From: Gnetum montanum
Taxonomy: Eukaryota > Streptophyta > Gnetopsida > Gnetales > Gnetaceae
Assembly: GCA_015680685.1 (NCBI GenBank)
Contig: MNCI01026283.1
Coordinates: 279,879-343,878, forward strand
Length of the DNA: 64,000 nt
Reading direction: 5' to 3'
Below are positions 10,598 through 23,800 of the stretch, in pieces. Under the pieces are notes generated by a model. That model searched no databases, was not told the origin of the DNA, and was given only the letters and a program-made list of their open reading frames with translations. The position numbers and the translations under genes are program-made. The number at the start of each line of letters is the position of its first letter. Position 1 is the first letter of the stretch.

Positions 10598-13500
10598 ATG
10601 GCGAATCAAGGGGCAAAAAAGCGGAGAGAAGAGAACAAACGCCACATGAGGATGCTTCTGCGTATAATTCTGGTTTCTAATGTAACTAAATTTCTCCCTC
10701 CTTTTTTTTGCTTTTTTTGGCTGATTTGAATCCCTAGGATTTCTTACTTTTGTTTTGAAGAAAAGTTTTAATTTCGTTGCTTATGCAACCAATTGCAAGG
10801 ATTTAATGACTGCTGCAGTTAATTGCAAGAGATTTATGCTACACCTGTTGGCGCAGTTCAAATTTGGTGCTTTGCTGTACTTCTCTTTATTTTTTGCAAT
10901 CCGATTGACTCGAATTTTCTTCCTAGTTTCGTTTTGTCTGTGATATTTCCAGGAATTCAGTGGCACCAAATGTCTCAAGTTTTATATATTCAGCGTATTA
11001 TGAAGTTCTCGTTGGTTTTAAGTTTGGCATGTGGGTGAAGTTTGTGCTCAATCTGTTTGATTAAATGAACGAGCGACATAGCTTATTAAATCCGGTTGAG
11101 ATTACCGGGCCAAAGCCCATGAACCAAGCATTTTGATGATGAGGTTTGGGAAATTGAGGTTTACATGAGTTTTCCCTCCTCCATATAGTTTTGGCTTTTG
11201 AATTATTTGAAAAAGAGGATGGAATAGTTCAACCTTACAATATGTGGTTATTGTATAATTTCTTCAGGTGAAGTGAACGGTGATTAAAGTATGGGACAGT
11301 CATGATACAAATTGGTTTTGCTTAGTATGTGGGTGGTCCAAGATAGTAAACTGAAATTTTTACTTACATCTGAGACCCCTTGGATCTGTCTGACAAGTTT
11401 CAGAATTCCTTTCATGATAGTAATGTTCCGGAACACCTGATGTAAGATGATTGAAAATGAGAGATGATGTATGTACAGATAATTGGTCTTGGTCTTGATG
11501 AGGTAGTGAATGAGGAAAACTGTAATGAATATGATTATGCCATCAGTGTGATTCAATTACGTACTCACCCACCGCTGGAGTTACGATGCAGTTGTTATGA
11601 TGTTGTTGTGATCTGATAGTAATGTATTTCTCTAGAATATTGGATCTTCATGTAGTGATAATGAGGGCAGGTAAGACAGTTTTGGTAATTTTAAAATGCC
11701 TGGAAAATATTGCCTTCTATTTTGTATCATCTTTACTTATCCTATTCGAGTACTGTTGTTTATCTATGACAGAAATTTTTTGTGACTAACATGTCCAAGA
11801 CAGATGAGGAAGCAAATAAGGCCATGCCTGTAACCCATGATGGCCTTCTGTATGAGGCTTTTAGAACATTATTGAGAGGATATTGTACAACGTGGACTGT
11901 TTGGCCTTGAAAAGCATTCTTGGTATTGCCTGAAAAGAGGTAGTACCTCATTTAGTAGAGCTAATATGGTATCCTTTGAATGCCTATCGTAGATAGAACT
12001 CCATATAGTTTAATAGTGTAACACAGCAGAATTTGATCTGTCGTAGTTTACTGATAGCATGATTCACACAACAATCTCATGAAAAAGGTGGAGGAGTTGC
12101 CAATGAAATGCCAATTTTAGCAGTACGAATTGTAAAGTTATTGTCGTAAACAGTATAGCCACATTCGATGGGTGCTAGAGCAGCTCTCTAAAATAGATGT
12201 GTAGCTACCAGTTATTACAATTATGAAACTTAAACAGGAGATTTTATTACGGCCGTAGATTCAAAGCATCAATTGGACAGCCAATATATTCATGTCATGA
12301 AAAACAAAAACTAACTCTGCAAAGTGGCTAACCACTACAGGATGCAACAAAAATAAATCATGCAAATTTTTAGTATAAATATTATAATTTTATCTCGATT
12401 GTTTAGTCCTATGACAATTAAGAAAAATATGTTTCTCATCCTTAAGGGCTCCAAACCTACATAACCTACATGTATGCTCTTTCTTTGGCAGCTGAATTAT
12501 ATGGTGTGTTTTGTAAGCTAATATTTTTTAGAGCAAAATTTGAAGGTTGATTATCTATTGCTACAATTGAATACAATTGAAGCTCAGTTTTGAACATGTT
12601 AATGGCAATATATGATTTCTTTTAAGCAATATATATTTTTAAGTTAGAATAGTGATTTCTTTATTTTGCATAATTTTGTGCACTGTCATATTTTCCTGTC
12701 ATACTTGAACAGCTTTTTAGTCATATTGTAGCCTAGATCCATTATCACAAACGTGGAATACCATGGTGTAATTTGGCTTTCAATATAGACATATCTAGAA
12801 GGTATTAAATTTCATTTTATATTTGTCTTGTTCCCTTGGACAGGCCATATATGTCTTGGTGAGAATTTTGATCATGCATTCTTCCTTCACCTGGAAACAT
12901 GGGATAGGCTTCCTGCTAACTGCAGCTGCATATGCACTTCCATATCGTCAACTATCAAGCATGGCTCAACCAGCCTATGATGAAAGCGGAGAGCTTTTGG
13001 ACGGTGGCTTTGATATGAGTACTGGTGGTCTTTGTGGGTATGTAGCTGCTGTTTTATCTTGGATTCAAATATCATCAATTACGTTAGGCCTGTTAAGTCA
13101 AGCACTAAATATCAAGTTAACCATAATGTATTTGCTTAACCATCACTATAGTAGGTTGTCACCCTTCCTGGAATGTTAGTTGTTCGTAGAATCCTAATGC
13201 TCCAGGATGAGAATGTAGTGTGAAAACTGGAGATATATCACAATCTAGAAGGATGTACTGGAGATAGAGTGTTTCAGGGCATTCTCCTATGGACTAAGGA
13301 TTATGGAAGTTTACTTAGCCTACTTCTAAAGGATGAATTCCATCCTCATTAAACATCCCAGTGGGACATGATATTTTTTTAAGAACACTAACCCCTCTTG
13401 TGATTGGGTCACCCGTAAAAGTTTTAAAGGTGTTTTGTATAAATTAATTCAGGATAGTGATTGATTCTTTTCTTTCTTTCTTTTGTAAAATTTTAACAGG

Positions 13501-16500
13501 CAAAAAGAAAATTTTATTAATTAAAAAAATAGCTTTAAAGTGCAACCAGATTTATCTTGGGATCCTAAAGATAATCAACATTCCATTGCATAAGCTATAT
13601 AAAACAATTACATGTGGGGAAAGTACATCAAAGAAAAAATAGCAAAAGGTTTCAAGGCTCTATATGCTATCACAAATAAGTGCAAGGATTTAGGACTCTA
13701 GATTTGGAAGGTCAAAAAATAAATTTTTCATACTATCATTTATCCCATTGTATTTTATGGATGTGTTGTTTGGGGACTTGGACTTAGTGCTAAACTTTAG
13801 AAAGATATTGAAAGAGTGCAAAAGAATTTTATTCTCGATGAGTTAAAGATAAAGATGCAAACACCTTACTGAATGTTATTATGTGAATGTGATTTATTAC
13901 CTTTAGAAGCAATAGCTTTGTGTCAATTCATTACATACACATATAGCTTGCATATATCAAAGAAAAACAAATTCTTTAAAGCAATTCTTGAGGATTCGCA
14001 AGACTATGGTTGGTATTTTCAAGGGATGCAATGGTTGAGAAAATGGAATATCTCTTTAGAGAACGTGTAGCAAAATCCTAAGCATATTTGCCAACTAGTC
14101 AAGAAAAAGGTTTTAACACAGCTGTGGTCTAATATGGAAGGTAAGAGGTAATTTTATTTACACCACATTAGATCTAATAAACTAGATGTATAACTCACTA
14201 TCTCTCATCTGCTATTCCCATCAAATATCGGAATGCTATCAACAACCTTCACTTAAGTTCTCATTATCTTAAAATTGAAAGTGGAAGATGGATTTAACTT
14301 TCCCGAGAAGAGCACGTTTGTAGGTTATGCAAATTAAGGGCCCTTGAAGATGAGTTACATGTGTTTCTTCCTTGCACTATAACTACCCATTTGAGATAGC
14401 GTTATAATGTTATAGCAAAAAACTTGTATGATTTGTTTTTTATGAAAATGTAATATCTGTCCAATAGATCCTATGGGTCTTTGGACGTAATAAAGCTTCA
14501 TTTCATTATGTTCTGTTACTACTATATTTTGACCATGAACACACCATATCTATCATTCTCAAAACGTCAAGGTATGCAATCCAAGCATACGCTATTAGCC
14601 TAGCGGTTCTTGTAGCGCAGATGGATTGTTTCTTCAAGGCTTCTTAAGTTTGTTGTGGGGATTATACATGTATGTGTCTTCCCTTTGCTTTCTAGGTGTA
14701 TAGCATTTATATTTTGCAGAATATTAATGATTCCTTGTTATGTGTTTGCCTGTTCCATATCCAATTTCATCATTTCTTATTTGTTTTTGGCACCTTTTTT
14801 TATTTTTACAATTGAATTGGAATGATTTAGTATCTCATTTCACATGTTGATTTGTTCCATTTCCTTATTTCTTTTATATTTCTAATATCATATTTGTGGT
14901 ATTTCCTTCGAGTGTTTTGCTTCTATTAAAATATGGAGTTCAATGGTTGTTATTTTGCCATAGTTTAGGTTTAAATGTCCAAAAGGCTATTCCGGCGTCC
15001 CAGGACTTTTAACGTTCCAATAGAAACAGAAAAGCATGGGATAGGGCCATCTCCGGTACCAATCTATTTCTAACCTTAGAATACGAATTATAGTCTAACA
15101 GGATTCAAAGACTTGGACAGTCAAATCCTAATTTTATATTTTACATTCTCTTTCTAACTTTTTACTATTAACCATCATACTCTATCTAGATTGCTTTCTA
15201 TACCTCAAAATTTTAGTAGTTTCTTTCATTTTAATTGATTTTATTTAAACATTGATATATTGCATAAAAGTGCTTGATGTATCTGTTTCTATTTGGATGT
15301 TTGTAGTAGTCTATGTACAATCCAAAAAAAAAAAAAAAATGGTTACCTTCCATAAAAACGTATAAAACAAGAAGCAAGCTTTTTCACCAATAACAGTACA
15401 ATTCTAATTGATTAGAGATTAATTTTTAAGGTTTTCACAAGTATTGTTCATGGCAAGCTTGTGTCAATATATTAAGGTTCTTGTTTCAACGACTCCTTTG
15501 AAATGCAATGAGGTCAATACTAAAATAATGCACTTTGATAAATGGAACTCTAAATATGGAAATTAGAAGTGAAACAGAGATCGACAGAGTAAATGAAGGC
15601 CATGCATAACAACAAACTGCGTCACAGCATACAGTGTTTCTCTCCCTTAAAGATTTTTAAGGGTTTTATATGATAGTAGCAGTAAATATTTTGTGTTTTA
15701 ATATTTTGAGGCAAAGACACCATTACACCGTATTTCTATCATTCTTTGTTAATATTTTGTGTTTTAATGCTTGCATACTTCATTGCACTGTGCGAATGTT
15801 TTAGTTCTACTAGCATGATGTAAGAAGACGAATTAATTGGTTAAAACATTCTTTACCTTCTTTTAATCACTGGATGGCTCTAATTTAAGGTTAAATAATC
15901 AAAATTTTGATCGTTAAGATCTGGCACGAATCCCAGTAGCAATAAATATAAATTGTATTCTCATTATATAGACAATTAGGGTAATTGTTTCTTACTTCTC
16001 AGTTCCACAATCACAATGTTTAAAAACAATATTCTAATTTAATTAACGTTTTGCTATGAACTGTACTTTTAATTTAAAAAGAATGCAGGTGAAAATGGAT
16101 GGGATAGCATACAACCCATTAGCATTAAAATATTGAATTGTACATCGGAATAAACATGTGACCGGAAAATTCACAAAGGTTATAGGGATGGTCATTTGTA
16201 TGAGGAATCACAGTTAACTAGTCCAAATTAGGTGGTAGGATTTTGGTTGAAGTTCTAAGTACATTGTTTTCCGAATGGGATATTTCAAGGGAATTGGCAC
16301 CTGTTTGATTGTGTTTTGACATGATCTTCAGTGAATTCAACTTCTTGGCCATCTTCAAATAATGAAGTTCATATTAATAGAGTTTTCTGTCATGGCTGGG
16401 ATTCTGTTGGAAAATTGCCAATATCCATTTATTATCTCATGGAATAATATTTGCTATTTTAATTTTACTATTTTTTGTGATGTTGGTATCGTAAATATTA

Positions 16501-17010
16501 TCAGCATGCATTATGTATGAAATCAAATATTGGCATTTTACTATTTTAGAAATCTTTCTAATGTGAATCATGTTAATAAGAAGTGGCTCTCTTCTTGTAT
16601 AGGTATCTTCATGATATTATCTACATAACATGCTTTGTTCAGTTGGGATCCATTATCTCAAGTAAATTTTGGTATATATATTTAGTGGTAAGCTCTGAAT
16701 ACGTGTTTACTTATTACTTTTTATGCCCTGTATATTGCACCATTTTTATTGTTTTTAACTACGTGAGTGATGCAGATTCCTGCATTTGCTGCATACAAAC
16801 TTTTTGGCCTTTTTAAGGGTTGGTTTCAAAGCTCCCCGGTAAGATGGCTTTACATTTGACTTTAGTACCATTGGTAATCAATAATAGGGTTAATTAAATC
16901 TCATGCATCTTCTTTAGGTGGAATATGAGGATGAGAAAACTCGAAAGAAGAGGGAAAAAATGGAGAGGAAGGCATCGAGACCAAAGTTTCTGAAGACAAG
17001 ATATAGATGA
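10598..17010 (+). CDS. TMEM208: TMEM208 / SND2-family ER protein-targeting factor, five exons, complete
   Basis: TMEM208 (yeast Snd2) is an ER membrane protein of the SRP-independent (SND) targeting route for membrane proteins. Exons: 10598-10681, 12844-13037, 16603-16687, 16776-16838, 16918-17010; all have GT-AG borders and phases match (519 nt, 172 aa; human TMEM208 is 173 aa). Family hallmarks: MANQGAKKRREEN start, the hydrophobic pair around HSSFTWKHGIGF, the block DGGFDMSTGGLCGYLHD spanning the exon 2/3 junction, the hairpin YITCFVQL...FWYIYLVIPAF, and the basic tail EKTRKKREKMERKASRPKF. The start is in good context (AAACCATGGCG). Introns 1 (2.2 kb) and 2 (3.6 kb) carry LINE debris. No defect is seen in the reading frame. 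Confidence 0.95.
12290..12490 (-). mobile_element. LINE 3'-end fragment in intron 1 of TMEM208
   Basis: On the minus strand this encodes a cysteine-rich tail with motif CRLCRFGALKDEKHIFLNC and then NLHDLFLL, broken by stops. The same motif order (CRLC...ALEDE.HVFLPC...NLYDLFF) occurs on the plus strand at 14.3-14.4 kb. This Cys-x2-Cys...His-x4-Cys block is typical of the zinc-binding tail after reverse transcriptase in plant LINEs. It is antisense to the host gene and non-functional. Confidence 0.6.
13660..14510 (+). mobile_element. LINE reverse-transcriptase C-terminal fragment in intron 2 of TMEM208
   Basis: Translated pieces show the order typical of the end of a LINE ORF2: TIIYPIVFYGCVVWGL, then ERVQKNFI, then LPLEAIALCQFITY..., an IPSNI.NAI segment near 14.2 kb, and the Cys-rich tail near 14.3-14.4 kb. 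It ends near a 3' region with AATAAAGC (about 14,490). Several stops and frameshifts and no 5' part are seen, so it is a dead 5'-truncated copy in sense with the host intron. Confidence 0.65.
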
Positions 17011-17391
17011 ATTTAAGGAAGCTGATTACTTTGTGTAACTTTTGAATTCCTTAGCTCAGGGAGGTACAGAAATTAGTAATAAAAGACATTCATTAATGTA
17101 TTGGTCTTGATGAGCTGGTATTTGATTGGACTGGCTTCATGAAATTCTAGGCTCTAGGGTAGTTAAGCTGTTGCTCTGTAGCCAAATAGCTGCCCCTTGG
17201 GAACCGAATCAGGGAAGCTTTTGTAAATCCTGAAGAATCTTTTTGAAGTAAATTATTGAAAATAGTCTTTATGCTGCTTACACTTAATTTCAAATTGTTT
17301 TATATTAATACTTAACACGCTTCCCTATGATAAAGCAATGAAGTTGGAATCTTAAAATCTATGCGACTTGCACAATTCTATTAATCTAATA

Positions 17392-17459
17392 CTTTGTAAT
17401 TTAGTCATTTTTTGGTTTCCTTTATCTTTGTAATTTAGTCATTTTTTGGTTTCCTTTAT
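17392..17459. repeat. 34-bp tandem duplication
   Basis: The unit starting CTTTGTAATTTAGTCATTTT at 17392 is repeated exactly at 17426. It is located in the 3' flank of the TMEM208 gene, with no coding role visible. Confidence 0.85.
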
Positions 17460-19591
17460 CTTAAATTTTGGTGGAGAGATCAATTACCAGCATGGCCCAA
17501 GGGAGTCTTTTTCAGTCAGAATAAAATAATTTAACAATAATAATAGCTAGTTACTAGCCAGTTGGATTTTGTCAACATAAATAAATAGTTATCATTATGG
17601 TGCCTGTCAGGAAATTGTTTTAAGTTAAGGTACATTGGTTTTGATTTTTGTTTTCAAGGTGAAAATCAATTCTAAAATTAAAGATTTTAAGATTTTATTA
17701 AGTTAAAAAATATATAAGATTTTTTTAGCCAAATAATATATATATATCATAAATATATAGCTAAACCAGTGAATATGTTACAAACACAAGGTGTTGGACT
17801 TGTTTGATGTTATGCTGTGCTATCCTTTTAGTGCCCTTCCCATCCCCATGATGTTTGTTAATAACAATGGGAATTTTGTACTTATGATTCTCATTGGTAA
17901 AACAATGCTTCAATTTTATTCAAAAACCATTGAAGGTGGCATTTATTATAAAAAAGGCCAAATCCCATTTTGTTAGGACAAGGTTATGGATATAATGATA
18001 TGTGGGGGGTGTAAAAAGAAGATATAATGATATGTGATAAAAAAAAGAATAGTTTAGTTATTTTTATGTTTATGTGAACACTAATTAATATATACTTTCA
18101 AGTGAACACAAGCTTTTGGCAAATAGGTTCACCCACATTCTAGTACACTCAAAAATATTGGGTTCAAAGCTTGGTACCAACATGCAAGCCTCTATCACCC
18201 ATCCCACCTATTACTTTCTCTTCCACACAAAATTGTAATGGACCAATCCACCCATTTGCAATATCTTTATTCCCAACTAAACCTTTTCCAACCGCATCAT
18301 GTACACATCAAAATCTCCATCCATTCCACAAAATTATGATTGACTGCTCTCATCCATTTTCAACACCACCTTCAAAATGGATCCTTTCAAAGATCATGTC
18401 TTAAGAATGAAGTACATTTCTTTCAAGGATCACATCTTAAAGAATGAAGTGCATCTTAAAGAATGAAGTGCAAGACTACTCTTCCATCATGTCATCTAAT
18501 AAATCTTACTAGAGTATCCTTTAAACTTTAAAAAGCACTTCTCAAGATAAAGGTTACCCTTTGGAATGATGGTAAGCTACTCATCTTTCGAATTGTAATG
18601 ACCTACTGGTTCAAACTTGGACCAATCACTGTAAAAGAAGTTAAGCTTTCAGTTATCCACCACCAGCACCCAGTAGTGGCCCAACCCTTTCTATCCTTTC
18701 AAAATTTCACAGCCTTGAAAATAAAGGAAGAAATGGACTCCACTCAAAATTACATCCAATCCTGACACTACGCACTATTTCACATCTGCCCATCAAACGT
18801 TGCTGGCCTGGCCTATAACGACAAGAGACTGCTTTTTTTTTTTTAATTAAAAAAAAAAGCATTTGACATTGCTGTTGATCATGGCTCACCCAAAGCCAAT
18901 AAAAAACTCAAAAAGAACAAAACAGCTTTGTTTAGTCCAGTGAGATGATATTCACGTAAAATTGCATGTTGCGCTCTGTTTTTTTTCCTGTGTGTCCTGG
19001 AAAAGAAAAAAGGACAGATTTCACGTGAACTGTTTGGAGAAAATCCATGATCCATCACACTTGCTCGTCCCCATCCATGCCAAAAAAAGCACTGCTGCAC
19101 CCGCATGATACAGAGCCATGCTGCTTGCCTGTGCCATTTATTCCCCACCCATGTTCAAAATGTACCACCAACCACGCCATGTGTCTGCCACAGCCTGACA
19201 ATACATATGACACCCTGATTTAACAACAACAACCGAGGACTGGAAGCAACCCCCAGTGACAGATCATGCCCTCTGAAAGTCGACAATGGCGTAGGACAAA
19301 AAGGAGGAATAAAAATGACAGGCACATGGATCATGGAGCCCTTTTCACGGGTAACTGTGTTTCAAAAGCCCAACACGTAGACAACCAAAGGACAAAAGTT
19401 AAAGCTGAGAAAAAGCTGGGCAACATGACCGATGCCGGCAGATTAGGTATTTGGTAAATTTGGATTACAGAACCTGGCAAATTTATCATCATGATAATTT
19501 AGTGGGCAGGTGGTTGGTTTCAATGTCATGGATAGAGGTTTATAACGATCACGCAGACGTCTCTGCTAAGCAGGGTCCCACAGATGAGTAC

Positions 19592-19715
19592 CAGCTCAAC
19601 TTAATCGGGTACCTGCACACAACTGACTCCGAAATCCAAATGATGGACCATAACAGCTTAACTTAATCGGGTAGATGCACACAAATGACTCCAAAATCCA
19701 AATGATGGATCAATG
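19592..19715. repeat. 62-bp tandem duplication
   Basis: Two adjacent copies begin CAGCTCAACTTAATCGGGTA (19592) and CAGCTTAACTTAATCGGGTA (19654) and share GACTCC.AAATCCAAATGATGG at the same offset. They differ by a handful of substitutions. Confidence 0.8.
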
Positions 19716-20811
19716 CCATATCTTCAAGTGGAGAAACAAGCACCTACTCTAAATGACCATACCAAAATCAGAGTTACCAAATTCATGATGATTTGCTATG
19801 TTTAAGTCTAGGCTAAATCAAATACAGTTTGATGTGATTCTTGTGATAGGCTGCTTATCTTTCTGAAAACACCCCTGCCGTGAGAGGAGTGGAAAGCAAG
19901 TCTCCCACACGGAACGCACCACTGACAAGCTGGACACAGCAGTACTTGCTTTTAGAGTTCAAGCCAGAGCCTTAATTATGAACCTTGGAGAAAGCTGCAA
20001 GAAATCAAATGCTTGTACGTCAGTTAATCCAGCTAGCGCTGTCAAAATGGTTTTTAACATTCATGATTAGTTTGGAACCTGCCGGGAGAAACAGAGCCAT
20101 TTGCAGTTCAGGCATCAAATCTGGACCATGGAACCTCGTGAACTATGTCGGCAGCAAATATGTGGTGTATGAACATGAAAATTATTGCTTCCATAGGAAA
20201 GGTTCTAGGAAGCACTGAAATTTCTAAAACAGATGACAAAACAAAATGAAAATTCCTTTGAAGTGTTAATGTCCTTGAATAACTATATACTAAGCCTCCA
20301 CCGACTAATGCAACAATGGGCACAACTTGCAGCTTCAACAGAAGACGTTAGCAAATCCTTGTGCACCTGTTAAATAAATCGAAGTAATGCATAAATTGAC
20401 AAGAACACAAAAATGCCATGTAATGGATACTTTGATATGAAATTTACAGAAAATACATCGTTTCTAGACTGGTAACATAAGTCACAGCAACTTTGCAGGA
20501 GTTGCAATCATGAATGGAGAGTTGGTAAAATATACTCACGTTTTTAGTGTCATGGTGTTTGTTTGGTTCATCAACTTGGGTGTGAGATATTTGCAGGGCA
20601 CATCACACTGCTCTGGTAAAGAGCAACACTGCCATTGGAAACACTTTTTGTTGTAAATAAATTCTACATTTGAAGCATAACACAGAAGGGCGGGAAATCC
20701 CTTACAACAGGAAGGAGTGAAGCAGCCATCAAAACAATAATCAGAAACCATCATGGAAGGTTCCTCTATGGATGTTAGGGATAATGCTTGAAATATGAAA
20801 AAAAATTCAAC

Positions 20812-23800
20812 TCATTGCCAGGGAGAAGACTGTGGAAACCCTACAGAACGGGCATCCCACCCTCCCTCAGGTTCTTTCCTCTTTAGAGGCAAGACTCCCG
20901 AAGGTCCTACATGGCCTAACAATCTTGCTTGCTCCTCTGATGAAACCCAATTCTCAGAAATTGAAGACTGCTTGGAAGATTCTCTTGCCTCTGCATCAGC
21001 TATACCAGGACCTGCATTCAAATCAAGGATTGGTCTAGACCATTTGCAACTGCTTTCTGATGCCGACATTTCATTCACATCCATGATAAAAGGCCTCCCT
21101 GCTGCACTGGAAACCGACCCCGTACTTACCAGCTGCGTAGCTGGGTAACATGCTCCCATGGAATCTCTGAATGATGTAGGTCCTCCAGAGTAGGAAGTAG
21201 AAGGCAGTGGAAAATGAGAACCGAATGAGAAGTTTCCGTAGGGAAATGCAGCATGACTTACATTTGGGTATGCGATGGTAGAGGCAATACTGGAGCCAAT
21301 GTTGGATGTGAGTACAGGGCCTCTGTATGAATCAATACTGTAGGCCGATGCAGACGAAGAAGAACTAAGAATGTGCGGTGCTGCTGCTGCTGCTGCTGCT
21401 ACACTTGCAGGAACCACTGCTGGATATGTACGATCAACAACTCTGTCAGGAGCAATGGAGTGAATTGGATGGCCCAAGTGAGATGTCCCTGGAGGCAACC
21501 ATGTAGACACATTTAGCAGTTGCCCATTCATGTTCCAGCTAGACATTGATGGTAGATAAGAGCTCCCTTTACCTCTGGAGCTAGAACTCCAAGAGGAATT
21601 ATCAACCACCACCGCATCTTCTAAGCAGGGACCATCATTCAGGTCGAAATTTCTAGGTGCTGCTGCTGCTGCCTGTGACGATTCTCCTCCGTTTGAGAGG
21701 CCATTCACCAACCTCTTGGAAGACTGCGTTTCTTCTTTGTAGGGAGAAATTTCACAAGCATCTTCAATTTCATCGGCTCTGTTCAGATCGAAATCTAGTT
21801 TCCCTGTGCTGGTTGACCCATTACGGGTTGTAGCAGATGCGTCCTTTGTTGAGTGCACAGGATTATGACCACTGACCGAGGCAAGCTCGGAACTTGTCAA
21901 TCGAGCTGAAATACCATTTAATAGAGGGTTGTCATCGACTCCTTCATCGGGAACATTGAGATCGATATTCAAGGGAGGTCGGCCTTGACTTGTTGAACAG
22001 CTAGCAGCACCAGAATTTGCATTATTTGAGATAAAATTTTCTGTTGCAATAACAGGCTGTTTCTCGGGAGTTTTTCTGGGTTCTGCTGGGCGAAAAGCAC
22101 TTGTAGGAGCAATTCCTTTCCAACCTGGCTCTCCAGAACTTCGCAACGAGCTCGTAACAGGCAGTAACGGACGCTTGACAGCAACAGCAATTGGTGTTGC
22201 CAAACCAGTTGAAGCAGAAGCATTTTCGGAGGCTCCAGTTGTGGGTGACGACACAACGTCATCCTGATTACTTTCGTCCACAGAAGGGCCCTCGTTCAAG
22301 TCAATATCAAGTCTAAGGCTTGTGTCATTGGATAAAGCGTTGTTCTTCTCAGGCGCTGTTTCAACAAGCAGCTCCTCACCTGCAGCCGTTCTTTCTTCTG
22401 GATCTAACGTTGGCTGTGGGAAGGCTGTAGAAGTGCTGGTGTTCTCTTCTTGCTCTGCGGATAACTGATTCATATGGGCCTGCTCGTCCTTGGCATCCTC
22501 CTGTGCTTGGCATCCTCCAGATTTATTGAGCTCTAAATCTGCAACAGATTGTGTCTCTGAATTACCATTACTGGGTCTGCTTGGCTCATGATTTACCTCA
22601 TTATTAACAGCCTTTCCGTCATCCATTTGCACATCCTGTCCCTGTTCTTTGACTGTTTCTTCGGTACCAGTCGAAACATCATCGACACCTCTATGAACAC
22701 CGTCCACATCCATATTTGTTGCTGGCTTACCTGCAGTCTCCTCAGTTGCAGCAATCATTTGATGCTCCTCCTTTGATTGTTTCAAATCATTTGATGAGTC
22801 ATCAAATTTGCCTCGGTCAGTTTTTTCGGTTTCCGCATCATCCTGAGAAATAGTGTTTTCTGCCCCGTCTTGAATTAACTCCTTTGATCGAACCGCTTGA
22901 ATCGCTTGGGCATTCTGGTCAGCAGAATCTGACTCTGCTCGAGGGCCCTCCAGCTTCTTCTGATCAACCGTTGTATTTTCTTTGAGATCGCATTTCAATG
23001 GGTTTTCACCAACCGGCATGTTGTTTCCTTCAGCGGTATTTCCTTTTTCAGATGTCTCAGCTGGCTGCTGCTGCTCCATATACTTACTGTTATTCTCTGT
23101 TAGATCAACACGCTTCACAGACGCAGAAGCTGCTGTTTCCGCCATTTCCAGTGCAGCCTCCTGTGTTGCTTCTGTTGTTGGCTTCTCCTGCAAAGCATGT
23201 GATTGTTCAGTTGACACCTCAAAAATAGTGTGGCCATCTTTCTTTTTAGCAGATTTGCAGTGAGATATTGTACTGGTTTCTGACGGATGTTTAGTTTCCC
23301 CAGATTCAACGGTTGATTGTGTCTGTAAAGGTTCTGCAGCATCATTCTGTGAAGAGCAGGCTCGTACTTTCTGAACATTCTCTGCTGCTTTTTCGGTGGC
23401 TGTAAAACGCTGAATATCCATGGAAACAGCGAGATCTTTGCTATCATTTATGTGTGTTGCATTATTTTCTTGAGATTTGCTAGCTGCACAGGACCGTGCA
23501 GCATCAACAGAACACCCTATTGAGGAAACCTCCAAAATACCTTCTCTCTGAGAAGGGCACTTTTCTGAGGCTTCACTTATCGGTAGCTTCTCATTCTTGA
23601 AATTCTCAATGGTAGCTACGCTAGCAAGTAGTTTCATCCCACCTTCATCAACGCCGTCAGCAGATGCGCCAGAAAAATGACAAGTACTCTTTTTTGACAC
23701 AGTCATACCTGAGCTAACTTTCTCCGGAGACTTCTCTGCTTCTGGTGTGGCAACACCCTTAAGTTGTTCCCCTCTCTCCTTCCCTGTGTCCAAGGATAAT

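Larger units (their letters stand above)
17011..20811. other. Intergenic region between two convergent genes, no gene
   Basis: 3' flanks of TMEM208 (+) and the SUO-type gene (-). I see a 34-bp tandem pair at 17392/17426 (CTTTGTAATTTAGTCATTTT...), short repeats of AAGAATGAAGTGCATCTT near 18,410-18,470, and a 62-bp tandem pair at 19592/19654 (CAACTTAATCGGGTA...). A few ORFs of 60-90 codons occur but none shows a domain or exon structure I recognise. Confidence 0.5.

Noticed and set aside
12823-13179. Single 118-codon frame taken as a gene
   Set aside because: It is exon 2 of TMEM208 read through both splice sites; only 12844-13037 is coding.
20795-21148. Plus-strand open frame of 117 codons (and others at 22,982-24,992)
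   Set aside because: They lie opposite the long SUO exon and are by-products of its codon use; the minus-strand protein is clearly the real one.
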